Assembly (NCBI GenBank): GCA_910586305.1
Contig: CAJUGS010000032.1
Coordinates: 1-37,985, forward strand
Source: an uncultured Duncaniella sp.
GTDB taxonomy: Bacteria > Bacteroidota > Bacteroidia > Bacteroidales > Muribaculaceae
Direction of reading: 5' to 3'
Length of the DNA stretch: 37,985 nt
Translations under genes and position numbers: made by a program
Shown here: in pieces, positions 26,516 through 36,229 of the stretch
Layout: every line of letters starts with the position of its first letter
How positions within the stretch are numbered: position 1 is the first letter of the stretch
Notes under the pieces: generated by a model
Told to the model about the DNA's origin: nothing
The model's database searches: none
Seen by the model: the letters and a program-made list of their open reading frames with translations, nothing else

Positions 26516-27795
26516 CAGAGAATATATCTCCCCGATTACTAAGACTTTATCATCCGGCTATTGTATGGGTGATTCGTGTCCTTATTGGTCTGACATTTAT
26601 TGTGTCTGGATTTGTAAAGGGTGTCGATCCGTGGGGGAGTTGTATCAAGATAGGAGAGTATTTTGAAGTTTGGGGGTGGGGGATACCATCCCCTCTTATC
26701 ACCTGCGCGGCTTTTATGTTGGCAGGCACAGAGTTTGTCTTTGGCTTTCTTCTCCTTCTTGGATGCTATAAGCGAGTGGCTGTATGGGTTCTTTCGCTCA
26801 TGATGGCTTTTATGTTGCCTCTAACGCTTTATATTGCTGTTGCATCTCCGGTAGATGATTGTGGCTGCTTTGGTGACTTCATGGTATTGTCGAACACATC
26901 TACATTTATTAAGAATCTGTTTATTACGGCCGGTCTGCTTTATCTTATTGTGTTCAACAGGCGTGTTGATGGCCTCTTCGTTCCATATGTTCAGTGGATT
27001 GTGGGTGGGCTCATTACCGGATATATTCTTGTAATAGAGCTTATTGGATACAATATTCAGCCATTGCTTGATTTCAGAAGGTTTTCGCCTGGAACGGATC
27101 TTGTGGCTTCGACCGAATCGATTGAGGAAACCGTCTTTGATTACATTTATGAGAAGAATGGTCACAGGGAACGTCTCAGAATTAATAATCTGCCGGATTC
27201 AACTTGGGCTTTTGTCGATAGAGAAATTGTAAGCGGTGGCGAGAGCGTTGATGATGGCTTTGTCATACTTGATGAGGAGGGAGATGATATTTCGTCCGAT
27301 ATAATTGACAGTGAGACCGAGCAGTTTATTGTAACTGTGCCTGATATTGGTAAAGTCGATCTTTCATGCACATATATTATAAACGAACTAAACGCCTATA
27401 TCATTGAGCGAGGGGGCTCTCTTGTTGCTCTTATAAGCGCAGACTCAATCGGATTGGCGTGGTGGAAAGATGTTTCGATGGCTGATTATCCAGTCTATGG
27501 TGCTGATCCAAAACTTTTGAAGGAACTTGCGCGAGGTAATGGCGCGTTGGTGTATCTTGATAAGGGGGTGGTGAGGTGGAAACGTGCCCTTAGCTCAATA
27601 AGCTACACTTTTATGACCGAGGCTCCGGCTCGTGAATTAATCAGGTCGCTTAATCCGGAGACCAGTTATGTACTTAAGATTATAACTGTCCCATTTGTGT
27701 CGATTCTACTTGTGTTGCTCGTGCTTGATCGAAGTGGGAAACTATTGAAATGGCATCTTTCAAGGCGGAATATAAGGAATAAAAGCATGAAGTAG
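26512..27795 (+). CDS. DoxX/MauE-like membrane protein (BT_3928 type)
   Basis: A 427-residue membrane protein. The N-terminal half has about five hydrophobic segments of the DoxX/MauE type, including LIGLTFIVSGFVKGVDP near residues 24-40. Cysteines C117 and C119 stand in DDCGCFGD, the MauE-like CxC. The second half (about 185-400) is a soluble domain, followed by one more helix near 395-415. MauE-type proteins are thought to help redox or disulfide chemistry, so a thiol role is possible but unproven. It overlaps DUF1599 by four bases. Confidence 0.82.
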   Translation: MTENISPRLLRLYHPAIVWVIRVLIGLTFIVSGFVKGVDPWGSCIKIGEYFEVWGWGIPSPLITCAAFMLAGTEFVFGFLLLLGCYKRVAVWVLSLMMAFMLPLTLYIAVASPVDDCGCFGDFMVLSNTSTFIKNLFITAGLLYLIVFNRRVDGLFVPYVQWIVGGLITGYILVIELIGYNIQPLLDFRRFSPGTDLVASTESIEETVFDYIYEKNGHRERLRINNLPDSTWAFVDREIVSGGESVDDGFVILDEEGDDISSDIIDSETEQFIVTVPDIGKVDLSCTYIINELNAYIIERGGSLVALISADSIGLAWWKDVSMADYPVYGADPKLLKELARGNGALVYLDKGVVRWKRALSSISYTFMTEAPARELIRSLNPETSYVLKIITVPFVSILLVLLVLDRSGKLLKWHLSRRNIRNKSMK

Positions 27796-27846
27796 AAAAC
27801 CATTGAAATATACTGAGCGTTGTATTGATAATCATAAATTTCAACT

Positions 27847-29259
27847 ATGGCATCAAACAACGCTCTTAATCGTGAGGCATTTTATGCAGCCCGAAAATCT
27901 CTGGCTCATCATGCGACAGGTGGAAATGTCCTTATTCTTGCCACTTTGCTCGCTTTGATTGTGGCCAATATTCCTGGACTCGGAAGCCTATATAATGATT
28001 TTTGGAATCAGGAGATGAGACTCCAGATAGGAGATTTCAATATTTTCTCACACGCAGGTCATCCAATGACCGTGTTGCAGTTTATCAATGATGCTTTAAT
28101 GGCGATATTCTTCTTTAATATCGGTCTTGAGATAAAACGTGAGATTTTGGTAGGAGAGTTGTCATCTTTCCGTCAAGCTCTTCTCCCGATTATGGGTGCT
28201 ATAGGGGGAATGCTTGTGCCGGTCGGCCTGTATTTTGTTTTTGCTACCGGAACAGACTACATTGATGGTGCTGCCATTCCGATGGCGACAGATATCGCGT
28301 TCTCTCTCGGGGTTATTGCCATGCTCGGTAGCCGAGTGCCTTTGTCGTTGAAAATTTTCTTGACAACTTTGGCTGTTGTTGACGATATTGGAGGCATAAT
28401 TGTAATTGCATTATTCTATTCCAGCCATATAGATGTTGCCTTTCTCGGGTATGCGGCGATAGGACTTGGAATCCTTTTTACCGGTGGAGCGCTTTTGAAA
28501 ATTCAGTCAAAAATGTTTTACTTTATCATTGGAGGCGTGGTGTGGTTTTTAGTGCTTAATTCTGGTATCCATCCTACGATTGCCGGTGTTCTTGTCGCAC
28601 TGTGTGTGCCTGCTGTCCCTGTTTATGCACCCAAAAAATATATCCGCGAGATAAAGGATAATATACGGAAGTTCAGCGATGATGAGGAGGAAGATTTGTC
28701 GAGACGCTCAATTCTTAGCCATGAGCAGATGGACTGGCTTAAAAGAATAGAGAGTGCATCTGACCGTGTGATTTCGCCACTTCAAGATATGGAAGACCAG
28801 ATTCACCCTCTTTCCTCATATCTCATTATTCCTTTGTTTGCATTTGCCAATGCCGGTATCTATCTTCTTGATGTCAATCCGGCTACAGTGATTGGCGGCA
28901 TTAGTATAGCAATAATAGTGGGACTCATAGCCGGTAAATTTCTCGGCATATTTATTTTCTCCTGGTTGACTGTGAAGCTTGGTTTAGCACCTATGCCAGA
29001 GAAGGCAGACTGGAAGATGATGGCTGCAATATCGATGCTTGGAGGTATAGGTTTCACCGTGTCGTTGTTTATTGCAGGATTGACTTTTGGAGACGGCAGC
29101 CCTAAAAGTGCGCAACTCCTTTCGGATGCCAAGCTCGGAATCGTCATAGGCTCATTCATCTCAGGCCTGTGTGGTTATCTGTTGCTTAAGGCTTTTCTGC
29201 CAAAAACAGACTGCGTTGAGAAACAGTCTACTTCACACGAATCATGTAGCCGAGGGTAA
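27847..29259 (+). CDS. nhaA: Na+/H+ antiporter NhaA
   Basis: An inner-membrane sodium/proton antiporter of 470 residues, longer than the 388 of E. coli. It carries the family's essential aspartates D179-D180 in AVVDDIGGI and D149 in MATDIAFSLG. The motif FFFNIGLEIKREILVGEL, about 88-105, is typical of the first half. Extra length comes mostly from a charged loop of about 60 residues near 258-320 (APKKYIREI, then DDEEEDLSRR). The 3' end overlaps the convergent outer-membrane protein gene by 32 bases. It starts 51 bases after the DoxX-like gene. Confidence 0.95.
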   Translation: MASNNALNREAFYAARKSLAHHATGGNVLILATLLALIVANIPGLGSLYNDFWNQEMRLQIGDFNIFSHAGHPMTVLQFINDALMAIFFFNIGLEIKREILVGELSSFRQALLPIMGAIGGMLVPVGLYFVFATGTDYIDGAAIPMATDIAFSLGVIAMLGSRVPLSLKIFLTTLAVVDDIGGIIVIALFYSSHIDVAFLGYAAIGLGILFTGGALLKIQSKMFYFIIGGVVWFLVLNSGIHPTIAGVLVALCVPAVPVYAPKKYIREIKDNIRKFSDDEEEDLSRRSILSHEQMDWLKRIESASDRVISPLQDMEDQIHPLSSYLIIPLFAFANAGIYLLDVNPATVIGGISIAIIVGLIAGKFLGIFIFSWLTVKLGLAPMPEKADWKMMAAISMLGGIGFTVSLFIAGLTFGDGSPKSAQLLSDAKLGIVIGSFISGLCGYLLLKAFLPKTDCVEKQSTSHESCSRG

Positions 29260-29914
29260 TCTCAATTGACATTCCTCGAGAGGCACTGAAAAAGTCTCTT
29301 TTGGAATCATTGAAGATATTCCCAAGTCCATAATAAAAGCGTCCTTCGAGTTGTAACGAATGTTTCCGCTTTACAATGAACTCCATACCAGCTCCCGCCG
29401 CTATGCCATAGTCAAACTTGCGTTCAATCTCCATTGACATCTGCTCGTTGGTGCGCATAGTGGTAGGGAAACCGGGTATGTCCTTTATATTATTATATTC
29501 AAAGTTGGCCGAGATTTTATCGCCGATCATATAGCCAAATTCCGGTCCAAGATTTATAAATCCCTTGAATTTATCGGAGCCGAAATAGATATGGGTCATG
29601 AATGGGATCTGGATATAGGTGAGCTTTCGAGAGTAGTCAAACTCTGGAGCGAGATCTCTCTCGAAATCTTCCTTCCATCCACGCTGCGTTATATTTACCT
29701 CAGCAAGAAGACCAAAAATATTTTCTTCAACATATTTCGCTGATACTCCCATGGTAACACCTTGCACCATTTTTTGATGCACGCCAGGCGAGAATGTCAT
29801 ACGTGACAAAGTTGCACCTCCCTTTGCACCCAGATAGAATTTTGGCGAATATTCTCTCTGGGCGAGGAGTGCCGACGGAATAAGGAGAGCGAGAATAAGA
29901 AGAATTCGACGCAT
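29228..29914 (-). CDS. Outer-membrane beta-barrel protein, PorT-like
   Basis: A 228-residue protein with a signal peptide (MRRILLILALLIPSALLAQ) followed by alternating amphipathic strands such as YLGAKGGATLSRM and LTYIQIPFMTHIYFG. It ends in an aromatic/hydrophobic strand (ITLGYMIRVK). This pattern fits the small beta-barrel (OMP_b-brl_2/PorT) family. Function is unknown beyond an outer-membrane location. Its start overlaps the stop of the LysM gene by one base (TGATG), so the two are translated together. Its 3' end overlaps nhaA by 32 bases on the other strand. Confidence 0.85.
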   Translation of the reverse strand: MRRILLILALLIPSALLAQREYSPKFYLGAKGGATLSRMTFSPGVHQKMVQGVTMGVSAKYVEENIFGLLAEVNITQRGWKEDFERDLAPEFDYSRKLTYIQIPFMTHIYFGSDKFKGFINLGPEFGYMIGDKISANFEYNNIKDIPGFPTTMRTNEQMSMEIERKFDYGIAAGAGMEFIVKRKHSLQLEGRFYYGLGNIFNDSKRDFFSASRGMSIEITLGYMIRVK

Positions 29915-31788
29915 CAGAGATTGTATTTTTCTGTGATTCCGCCTGGACGGAAATTGATAAAATACAGCACGTCGTTGTAGCTACCTCCGTTGGGAGTTGT
30001 TACAAATCTATAGCCGTTTTGCACACCATCATATTTCTCTTCGTTATTTGCAATGTGCCTTATGAGGTACATACCGGTGTCAAATCCGAGGAGGCCCTGA
30101 CGAGGCACAGCCGGATCCATTCCTTTGCCATACCATCGGTGAAATTTTGCATCAATGTCACGAGCACGAGCACCATCTTCATCAGCATAGAAGCGCGAAT
30201 AGACCGTGGTGTTGAGTTTGTGCATATTCTCAAGAGTTTCGCCACGATAAGTAATCCATTCGGGATATCCGAACATCTTCACAGTCGGTTTTACGGCCTC
30301 GTCGCGCCACTCGATAATGCCGGGCATTAGTTTGTTCAAGTCGGCCTGTTTCCCTGATAGAGGAATGAATGTGTAGCTTCCGTCCACAGGAAGCGCCTTG
30401 AGATTTGCAGGCATTAACTTGCCATCAACGGCAACATCCATGTAGGATATACCCTTGGCATCAAGCGACTTCTTGAGTAATGCTACAAAATCAGCTTTGT
30501 CGGAAGGGGAGTTGTTAATAGACAGAAATACCGGAGTGGAATAGCGTAGTCTTTCAGACATTCCTTCGACCGCCTTCTCAATCATAATCGAGCTTGGAAG
30601 ATTGCCTTGCATCATTCCAGGGTTTGTGACGTATGAGTCATTCCGCACAATAAAGCCATTGAGCACCTTGGCGTTGTGTTTGCGGCTCCATTCGCCAAGG
30701 ACTGAAAGCTGCTCGGAATTGTCGGGAGCTATAATGTAGTCAAACTCTCCGAAATCGGGAGAGGATAAAGTCTCTCTCACAGTGAGAGTGGATCCTTCGG
30801 TATCGAACGCTTTTATATGGATAGATGCTGATGTGTTGCGCAGTGAATCTGCCGCAATCAGAAGACCTTTGTAGAATTCCGTACATCTCAATGCGACTTT
30901 CGACGGATTTTCCTCTTTGAGCATAAACGGGAGCATCACGGCAATGGATATATGTTTGTCGCTCTTCTGAGCCGTCACGGAATCTGGAGTCTCAACAAGG
31001 GTATTATCCGAGATAGTAGATTGTTTGTCTTGCTCTTTTGAAGTCGTGGTATTGAAGTCGGACGTCGGTTGTTGCTTTTCCTCCGCAATCATGTCGTTTG
31101 ATGCGGCGGTTTGTCCAATGTTTCCCGGAATATTTAGCACTTGTCCGGCCTTCAGGGATATCACTCCGGGATTGGCGGCTTCAAGTTGAGCCACGGTTAT
31201 TCCATGTGCATGAGCAATGGAATAGAAGGTCTCTTTCTTCTTTACAATATATGCATTCATTGTCCCGCTATTCTGCGAGTCGGTTGATTGCTTATTGCTT
31301 TCGACCTCGCTTTCACGAACAGACGCAGGAGCAGTAGCGCTTGCATCTGTTTTGATTGTTATAGTTTGTCCTGCCTTCAGCCCAGCCTGTAAGATAGGGT
31401 TGTCATTGAGTATTCGGTCTGTGCTCGTGCCGTATTTTCTCGCTATTCCGTAAATAGTTTCACCTTTTTCTACTTTGTGGTTGATTATCCGACCGGGATT
31501 GGCGAGATTCTTTGTATTTTCGGAATTTTCAGATTCATGAGGGAAAAACAATGTCATTCCGGATTTAAGGCCATCAGCTACCGCCGGGTTGTCTTTTACA
31601 AGCTGGTCCTTGGTGATGCCAAGTTTGTAACAGAGGGAATACACTGTTTCTTTGGCCGGCACCTCATAATAATGGTAAAGTTTGCCATTGACCTTACGTA
31701 CAGGCAGGTCTTTGACATCTGCATGAGAGGCGATGGCCGCCAATGCCCAGAGCAGGGCCGATATTGAGACTCTTCGTGAAAGGTTCAT
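29914..31788 (-). CDS. LysM protein with periplasmic-binding-like domain
   Basis: A 624-residue exported protein. A signal peptide ends near residue 23 (ASHA). Three LysM domains follow at about 38-83, 102-146 and 178-221, each with a GxTL/GQTI/GQVLNIP ending. LysM binds peptidoglycan. A low-complexity linker leads to a domain from about 280 (HISIAVMLPFM) that resembles type 1 periplasmic-binding proteins (ABC amino-acid receptor fold). The combination suggests a peptidoglycan-tethered sensor or envelope scaffold. It is coupled to the PorT-like barrel downstream. Confidence 0.87.
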   Translation of the reverse strand: MNLSRRVSISALLWALAAIASHADVKDLPVRKVNGKLYHYYEVPAKETVYSLCYKLGITKDQLVKDNPAVADGLKSGMTLFFPHESENSENTKNLANPGRIINHKVEKGETIYGIARKYGTSTDRILNDNPILQAGLKAGQTITIKTDASATAPASVRESEVESNKQSTDSQNSGTMNAYIVKKKETFYSIAHAHGITVAQLEAANPGVISLKAGQVLNIPGNIGQTAASNDMIAEEKQQPTSDFNTTTSKEQDKQSTISDNTLVETPDSVTAQKSDKHISIAVMLPFMLKEENPSKVALRCTEFYKGLLIAADSLRNTSASIHIKAFDTEGSTLTVRETLSSPDFGEFDYIIAPDNSEQLSVLGEWSRKHNAKVLNGFIVRNDSYVTNPGMMQGNLPSSIMIEKAVEGMSERLRYSTPVFLSINNSPSDKADFVALLKKSLDAKGISYMDVAVDGKLMPANLKALPVDGSYTFIPLSGKQADLNKLMPGIIEWRDEAVKPTVKMFGYPEWITYRGETLENMHKLNTTVYSRFYADEDGARARDIDAKFHRWYGKGMDPAVPRQGLLGFDTGMYLIRHIANNEEKYDGVQNGYRFVTTPNGGSYNDVLYFINFRPGGITEKYNL

Positions 31789-31845
31789 GTCTTCTTTTCG
31801 TGGTTCGGGTGTACCGGGGTCGCATACCGATACTTATCTGAGATG

Positions 31846-31853
31846 CAAAATTA
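31846..31853 (-). promoter_or_regulatory. -7 promoter box of the LysM operon
   Basis: On the minus strand this reads TAATTTTG. It lies 57 bases before the ATG of the LysM gene. The -33 element is not clear. Confidence 0.5.
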
Positions 31854-31918
31854 CAAATTATTTTACTGATTTTATCCACAATGTATGAGAAAAACTGTCG
31901 AAAGATGATTTTTATCGT

Positions 31919-31926
31919 TAACTTTG
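31919..31926 (+). promoter_or_regulatory. -7 promoter box of serB
   Basis: TAACTTTG lies 22 bases before the serB ATG. It is divergent from the LysM promoter, and the two -7 boxes are about 65 bases apart. Confidence 0.55.
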
Positions 31927-31948
31927 CATATGATAAACCAACTATAGT

Positions 31949-33178
31949 ATGGAAAATTCACAGCTTGAACTTATACTGATTAACATTTCAGGCCAGGATC
32001 ATCCCGGCGTAACATCGGCGCTCTCGGAAATATTGGCAAAATATAATGCTGCAATTCTTGACATTGGTCAGGCGGATATACATCATACTCTTTCTCTCGG
32101 GATTCTAATCCGTACTGAGGCTACAGTATCGGGTAATATCATGAAAGAATTGCTCTTCAAGGCCTCGGAGCTGAATGTCAACATACGTTTTACTCCGGTC
32201 AGCATAAGCGAGTATGAGGATTGGGTTGGTCGACAGGGAAAGAATCGTTGGATAATCACCCTGCTTGGCCGTCGACTGACAGCGCGACAGATAGCAAATG
32301 TTACAGCCGAGATTTCCGCACAGGGAATGAATATCGATGCGATTCAACGACTCACAGGGCGTATGCCACTCAATGAGGAGCAACCGCTTTCGAAGTCTTG
32401 TGTGGAATTGTCGGTGCGAGGCACACCTGATGATGTTCATGCTATGCAGGCTCGATTCATGCAGCTTGCCCAAGAAGATGAATTTGATATATCCATGCAG
32501 GAAGACACTCTATATCGACGTTGTCGTCGTCTCATATGTTTTGATATGGATTCCACATTAATCGAGACTGAGGTGATAGATGAACTCGCGATACGAGCCG
32601 GAGTAGGAGACAAGGTTAAAGAAATTACCGAACGTGCTATGCGTGGGGAAATCGATTTTTGTGAGAGTTTCCGTGAAAGAGTTGCCCTGCTGAAGGGACT
32701 TGATGTTTCTGTGATGGACGAAATAGCTCGGAATCTGCCAATAACCGAGGGCGTTGACCGTATGATGCAGGTACTTAAGCGAGCCGGCTATAAGACCGCT
32801 ATCCTCTCGGGCGGTTTCACTTATTTCGGGAACTATCTTAAGCAAAAATTCGGCTTTGACTATGTGTATGCCAACGAACTGGAAATAGTTGACGGACGAC
32901 TTACCGGCCGATATGTCGGAGACATTGTCGACGGTCGACGTAAGGCAGAGCTTCTTAGACTGTTGGCTCAGGTGGAAAATGTAAATATTGCACAGACCAT
33001 CGCAGTCGGTGACGGGGCCAATGATCTTCCGATGCTTTCAACCGCTGGACTTGGAATCGCCTTCCATGCTAAACCGAAAGTGAAGGCCAATGATGAGCAA
33101 TCAATATCGACAATAGGCCTTGATGGTGTTTTATACTTCCTCGGGTTCAAGGACTCATTTATAACAGAAAATGCTTGA
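31949..33178 (+). CDS. serB: Phosphoserine phosphatase with N-terminal ACT domains
   Basis: The enzyme removes phosphate from phosphoserine, the last step of serine synthesis, in the cytoplasm. HAD motif I is DMDST (D199, D201), motif II is ILSGGFTYF, and the metal-binding motif IV is VGDGANDLPML. The N-terminal 190 residues form two ACT-like units (about 7-80 and 95-175), which in the family bind amino acids and regulate activity. At 409 residues this is the long form. The next gene begins 7 bases after the stop and probably lies in the same transcript. Confidence 0.95.
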   Translation: MENSQLELILINISGQDHPGVTSALSEILAKYNAAILDIGQADIHHTLSLGILIRTEATVSGNIMKELLFKASELNVNIRFTPVSISEYEDWVGRQGKNRWIITLLGRRLTARQIANVTAEISAQGMNIDAIQRLTGRMPLNEEQPLSKSCVELSVRGTPDDVHAMQARFMQLAQEDEFDISMQEDTLYRRCRRLICFDMDSTLIETEVIDELAIRAGVGDKVKEITERAMRGEIDFCESFRERVALLKGLDVSVMDEIARNLPITEGVDRMMQVLKRAGYKTAILSGGFTYFGNYLKQKFGFDYVYANELEIVDGRLTGRYVGDIVDGRRKAELLRLLAQVENVNIAQTIAVGDGANDLPMLSTAGLGIAFHAKPKVKANDEQSISTIGLDGVLYFLGFKDSFITENA

Positions 33179-33185
33179 TTGAATT

Positions 33186-36100
33186 ATGCATGAAGAGATT
33201 TTACATGATGATGCGCTGACGCAACTATATTTTAAAGACACCTCGTTTCAGAATTTGATGCAGAGGCGTATCTTCAATGTCCTGCTCATAGCGTCGGCCT
33301 ATGATGCGTTTATGATGGAGGAGGATGGTAGAGTTGAAGAGCAGTTGTATTTTGAATACACGTCGCTTAATCTTTCTTCTCCTCCACGAGTTACACGTGC
33401 ACTGAATTCGGCCGAAGCTCTTGAGATAATGAAGGCCAAATCGTTTGATCTCGTCATCATGATGCCGGGAAATGATGTCAGTGAGACCTTCACCGGAGCA
33501 CGTCGCATTAAAGAATACCATCCCGAACAGCCCATAGTGGTGCTTACGCCGTTTTCTAAGGAGGTGTCGCAACGTCTATCTAACGAAGATTTTTCAGGGA
33601 TAGACTATGTTTTCTCATGGCTTGGCAATGTTGACCTGCTTCTTGCAATAATTAAGCTGCTTGAGGATAAACTCAATGCCGACAACGATATAAACAACGT
33701 TGGGGTGCAGATGATTCTGCTTGTTGAGGATTCAGTAAGATTTTATTCATCTGTCTTGCCTATAGTATACAAATTCATTCTTAAGCAATCAAGAGAATTT
33801 TCTACTGAGGCTCTCAATGAGCATGAACAGATGCTGAGAATGCGTGGACGTCCAAAGGTGATGCTTGCGCGTGACTATGAGGAGGCATTGAGCCTCTACG
33901 ATAGATATTCCGACCATATTCTGGGTGTGATTAGTGATGTGTCGTTCAAGCGTGATGGTGAAAAAGATCCCAAGGCAGGAATAAGGCTTGCCAAAGAACT
34001 CCGTAGGCGGGACCCGTATCTTCCTCTTATTATTGAAAGCTCCGATGTGGAGAATTCCAAAGATGTGATAGGGCTTGGAGGTACCTTTATTGACAAAAAT
34101 TCCAAAAAGTTCCCGGTGGATCTCGGTAAGGCTATTATAGACAATTTCGGTTTTGGTGATTTTGTTATACGCAATCCAGAGACAGGGGAGGAAATACGCC
34201 GAATTCATTCGCTTAAAGACCTGCAAAAGCATATTTTTGATATACCTGCTGATGCTCTGTATTGGCACGCTTCGTTTAATGATATATCGAGGTGGCTTTA
34301 TTCACGTGCGATGTTCCCTATTGCAGAAGTGATAAAACATCATCGTTTTCGTAATGTCAGCGACGCTCCTCAAGTAAGACAACTATTCTTCGATTTAATA
34401 GTGAAGTATCGTAAGATGAAGAATAGGGGAGTGGTTGCTGTATTCCGGCAGGACAGGTTTGACCATTATTCTAATTTTGCCCGCATTGGGCAGGGCTCTC
34501 TCGGAGGTAAGGGACGTGGTCTTGCATTTATCGACTCGATAATCAAGAAAAACCCGGTGTGTGACAATTTTGACGGTATTGTGGTGACGATACCGCGTAC
34601 TGTCGTACTCTGTACAGATGTCTTTGATGAGTTTATGGAGAATAACCAACTCTATCCGATAGCGCTCAGCAATGCATCTGACGAGGTAATTCTGCAGGCT
34701 TTTTTAAAAGCCAAACTTCCTGCGAGCATAAAGGAGGATTTAAAGGCGCTGATTGAGGTAGTCGATACTCCCATAGCTGTCCGCTCGTCAAGTCTTCTGG
34801 AAGATTCTCACTATCAGCCTTTCGCTGGAATCTATTCCACGTACATGGTGCCTAAGTTCAAAGATTCAGCTAAGATGTTGAAATTCCTTGTAGATGCTAT
34901 AAAGGGAGTATATGCATCTGTTTTCTACGCTGATTCAAAGGCTTATATGACAGCGACATCTAATATAATAGACCAGGAGAAAATGGCCGTAATACTCCAA
35001 GAGGTTGTTGGCAAGGATGTTGATGGTTATTATTTCCCGTCATTTTCCGGAGTTGGTCGTTCTCTAAACTATTACCCATTGCGTGATGAGAAACCAGAGG
35101 ACGGTGTTGCTGAGATTGCGGTTGGTCTTGGAAAATACATCGTTGATGGAGGAGTGGGCCTTCGTTTTTCACCACGACACCCCGAAAGTGTGTTGCAAAC
35201 ATCAGAACTCGAACTCGCCCTTCGTGATACGCAGACCAGAATGTATGCTCTCGACATGAAGGGAGATGAACGGGAAGTTTCCTTGAGTGGCTCAAAAATT
35301 TCGTCTCCAATCCCGTCGTTGCTGAATCTTAAAGTCGACGATGGCTATAATGTCGCAAAAATTCGAGTTCAGGATATGGCTGACCGAGGAGAACTGAAAT
35401 ACATGGTGTCGACATTCGATTATCGAGATAATGTTATTCGAGATAATGATCATGGAGAGGGAAGAAAAGTCGTGACTTTCAACAATGTTCTCAAGCACAA
35501 GGTATATCCGCTTGCAGAGGCTCTCGACTTTATGCTCCAGACCGGGCAAAAGGAGATGCAGCGTCCGGTCGAAATTGAATTTGCAGGAATGATTGACCGG
35601 AAGGGAGACTATAAAGGTCATCTATATTGGCTACAGATACGTCCCATTGTAGACCGTAAGGAGAATGTGGACGAGGCGATTATGGCGACTCCCAACAATC
35701 GTCTTCTGCTTAAGTCATCAACAGCTCTTGGCCATGGGAATATTGAAGGCGTTAAAACGATTGTATATGTCCGTCCAGATAAGTTCTCGTCGTTCAACAA
35801 TTCTTTGATTGCTCGAGAAATGGAAAAGATCAACCGAGGATTCCTTGAACGGGACGAAAAGTATGTGCTTATAGGTCCCGGACGATGGGGCTCGTCGGAT
35901 ACAGCTCTTGGTGTTCCTGTAAAGTGGCCTGCCATATCAGCGGCAAGGTTGATTGTGGAGTCGGCACTTCCAAATTATCGAATCGAGCCGAGTCAGGGAA
36001 CCCACTTTTTTCAAAATCTCACATCATTTGGAGTTGCTTATTTCACCATTGACACCACAAGGGCACACAATGGTGGAGAAGTGCGAGATTTATATGATGT

Positions 36101-36227
36101 AACCTTTCTCGATAATCAACCCGCTGTATATGAGAGTGAATTTATAAGAATTGTCACCTTTGAATCCCCACTCGTAATTGGCATTAACGGCCTTAAAGGC
36201 GCGGGAGTTGTGGTGAGACCCGACTAA
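33186..36227 (+). CDS. Receiver-receiver-PPDK_N (PEP/pyruvate-binding) orphan protein
   Basis: A soluble protein of 1013 residues. The first receiver-like domain (about 29-165) lacks the phospho-accepting aspartate (LVIMMPGND). The second (about 175-320) keeps the E181-D182 pair, a candidate phosphosite D251 in VISDVSF and a lysine in FIDKNSKK. From about 430 it has a PEP/pyruvate-dikinase nucleotide-binding domain: GSLGGKGRGLAFIDS, VVTIPRTVVLC, and AVRSSSLLEDS with R533. The phosphohistidine and PEP-utilising domains of PEP synthase are absent, so it cannot be a complete PEP synthase. It may be a regulator or phosphotransfer protein. It starts 7 bases after serB. Confidence 0.85.
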   Translation: MHEEILHDDALTQLYFKDTSFQNLMQRRIFNVLLIASAYDAFMMEEDGRVEEQLYFEYTSLNLSSPPRVTRALNSAEALEIMKAKSFDLVIMMPGNDVSETFTGARRIKEYHPEQPIVVLTPFSKEVSQRLSNEDFSGIDYVFSWLGNVDLLLAIIKLLEDKLNADNDINNVGVQMILLVEDSVRFYSSVLPIVYKFILKQSREFSTEALNEHEQMLRMRGRPKVMLARDYEEALSLYDRYSDHILGVISDVSFKRDGEKDPKAGIRLAKELRRRDPYLPLIIESSDVENSKDVIGLGGTFIDKNSKKFPVDLGKAIIDNFGFGDFVIRNPETGEEIRRIHSLKDLQKHIFDIPADALYWHASFNDISRWLYSRAMFPIAEVIKHHRFRNVSDAPQVRQLFFDLIVKYRKMKNRGVVAVFRQDRFDHYSNFARIGQGSLGGKGRGLAFIDSIIKKNPVCDNFDGIVVTIPRTVVLCTDVFDEFMENNQLYPIALSNASDEVILQAFLKAKLPASIKEDLKALIEVVDTPIAVRSSSLLEDSHYQPFAGIYSTYMVPKFKDSAKMLKFLVDAIKGVYASVFYADSKAYMTATSNIIDQEKMAVILQEVVGKDVDGYYFPSFSGVGRSLNYYPLRDEKPEDGVAEIAVGLGKYIVDGGVGLRFSPRHPESVLQTSELELALRDTQTRMYALDMKGDEREVSLSGSKISSPIPSLLNLKVDDGYNVAKIRVQDMADRGELKYMVSTFDYRDNVIRDNDHGEGRKVVTFNNVLKHKVYPLAEALDFMLQTGQKEMQRPVEIEFAGMIDRKGDYKGHLYWLQIRPIVDRKENVDEAIMATPNNRLLLKSSTALGHGNIEGVKTIVYVRPDKFSSFNNSLIAREMEKINRGFLERDEKYVLIGPGRWGSSDTALGVPVKWPAISAARLIVESALPNYRIEPSQGTHFFQNLTSFGVAYFTIDTTRAHNGGEVRDLYDVTFLDNQPAVYESEFIRIVTFESPLVIGINGLKGAGVVVRPD

Positions 36228-36229
36228 AC

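Noticed and set aside
27803..27844. TTGAAAT/ATTTCAA inverted repeat before nhaA, a possible operator
   Set aside because: Arms are only 7 bases, AT-rich and 28 bases apart, which is easily expected by chance.
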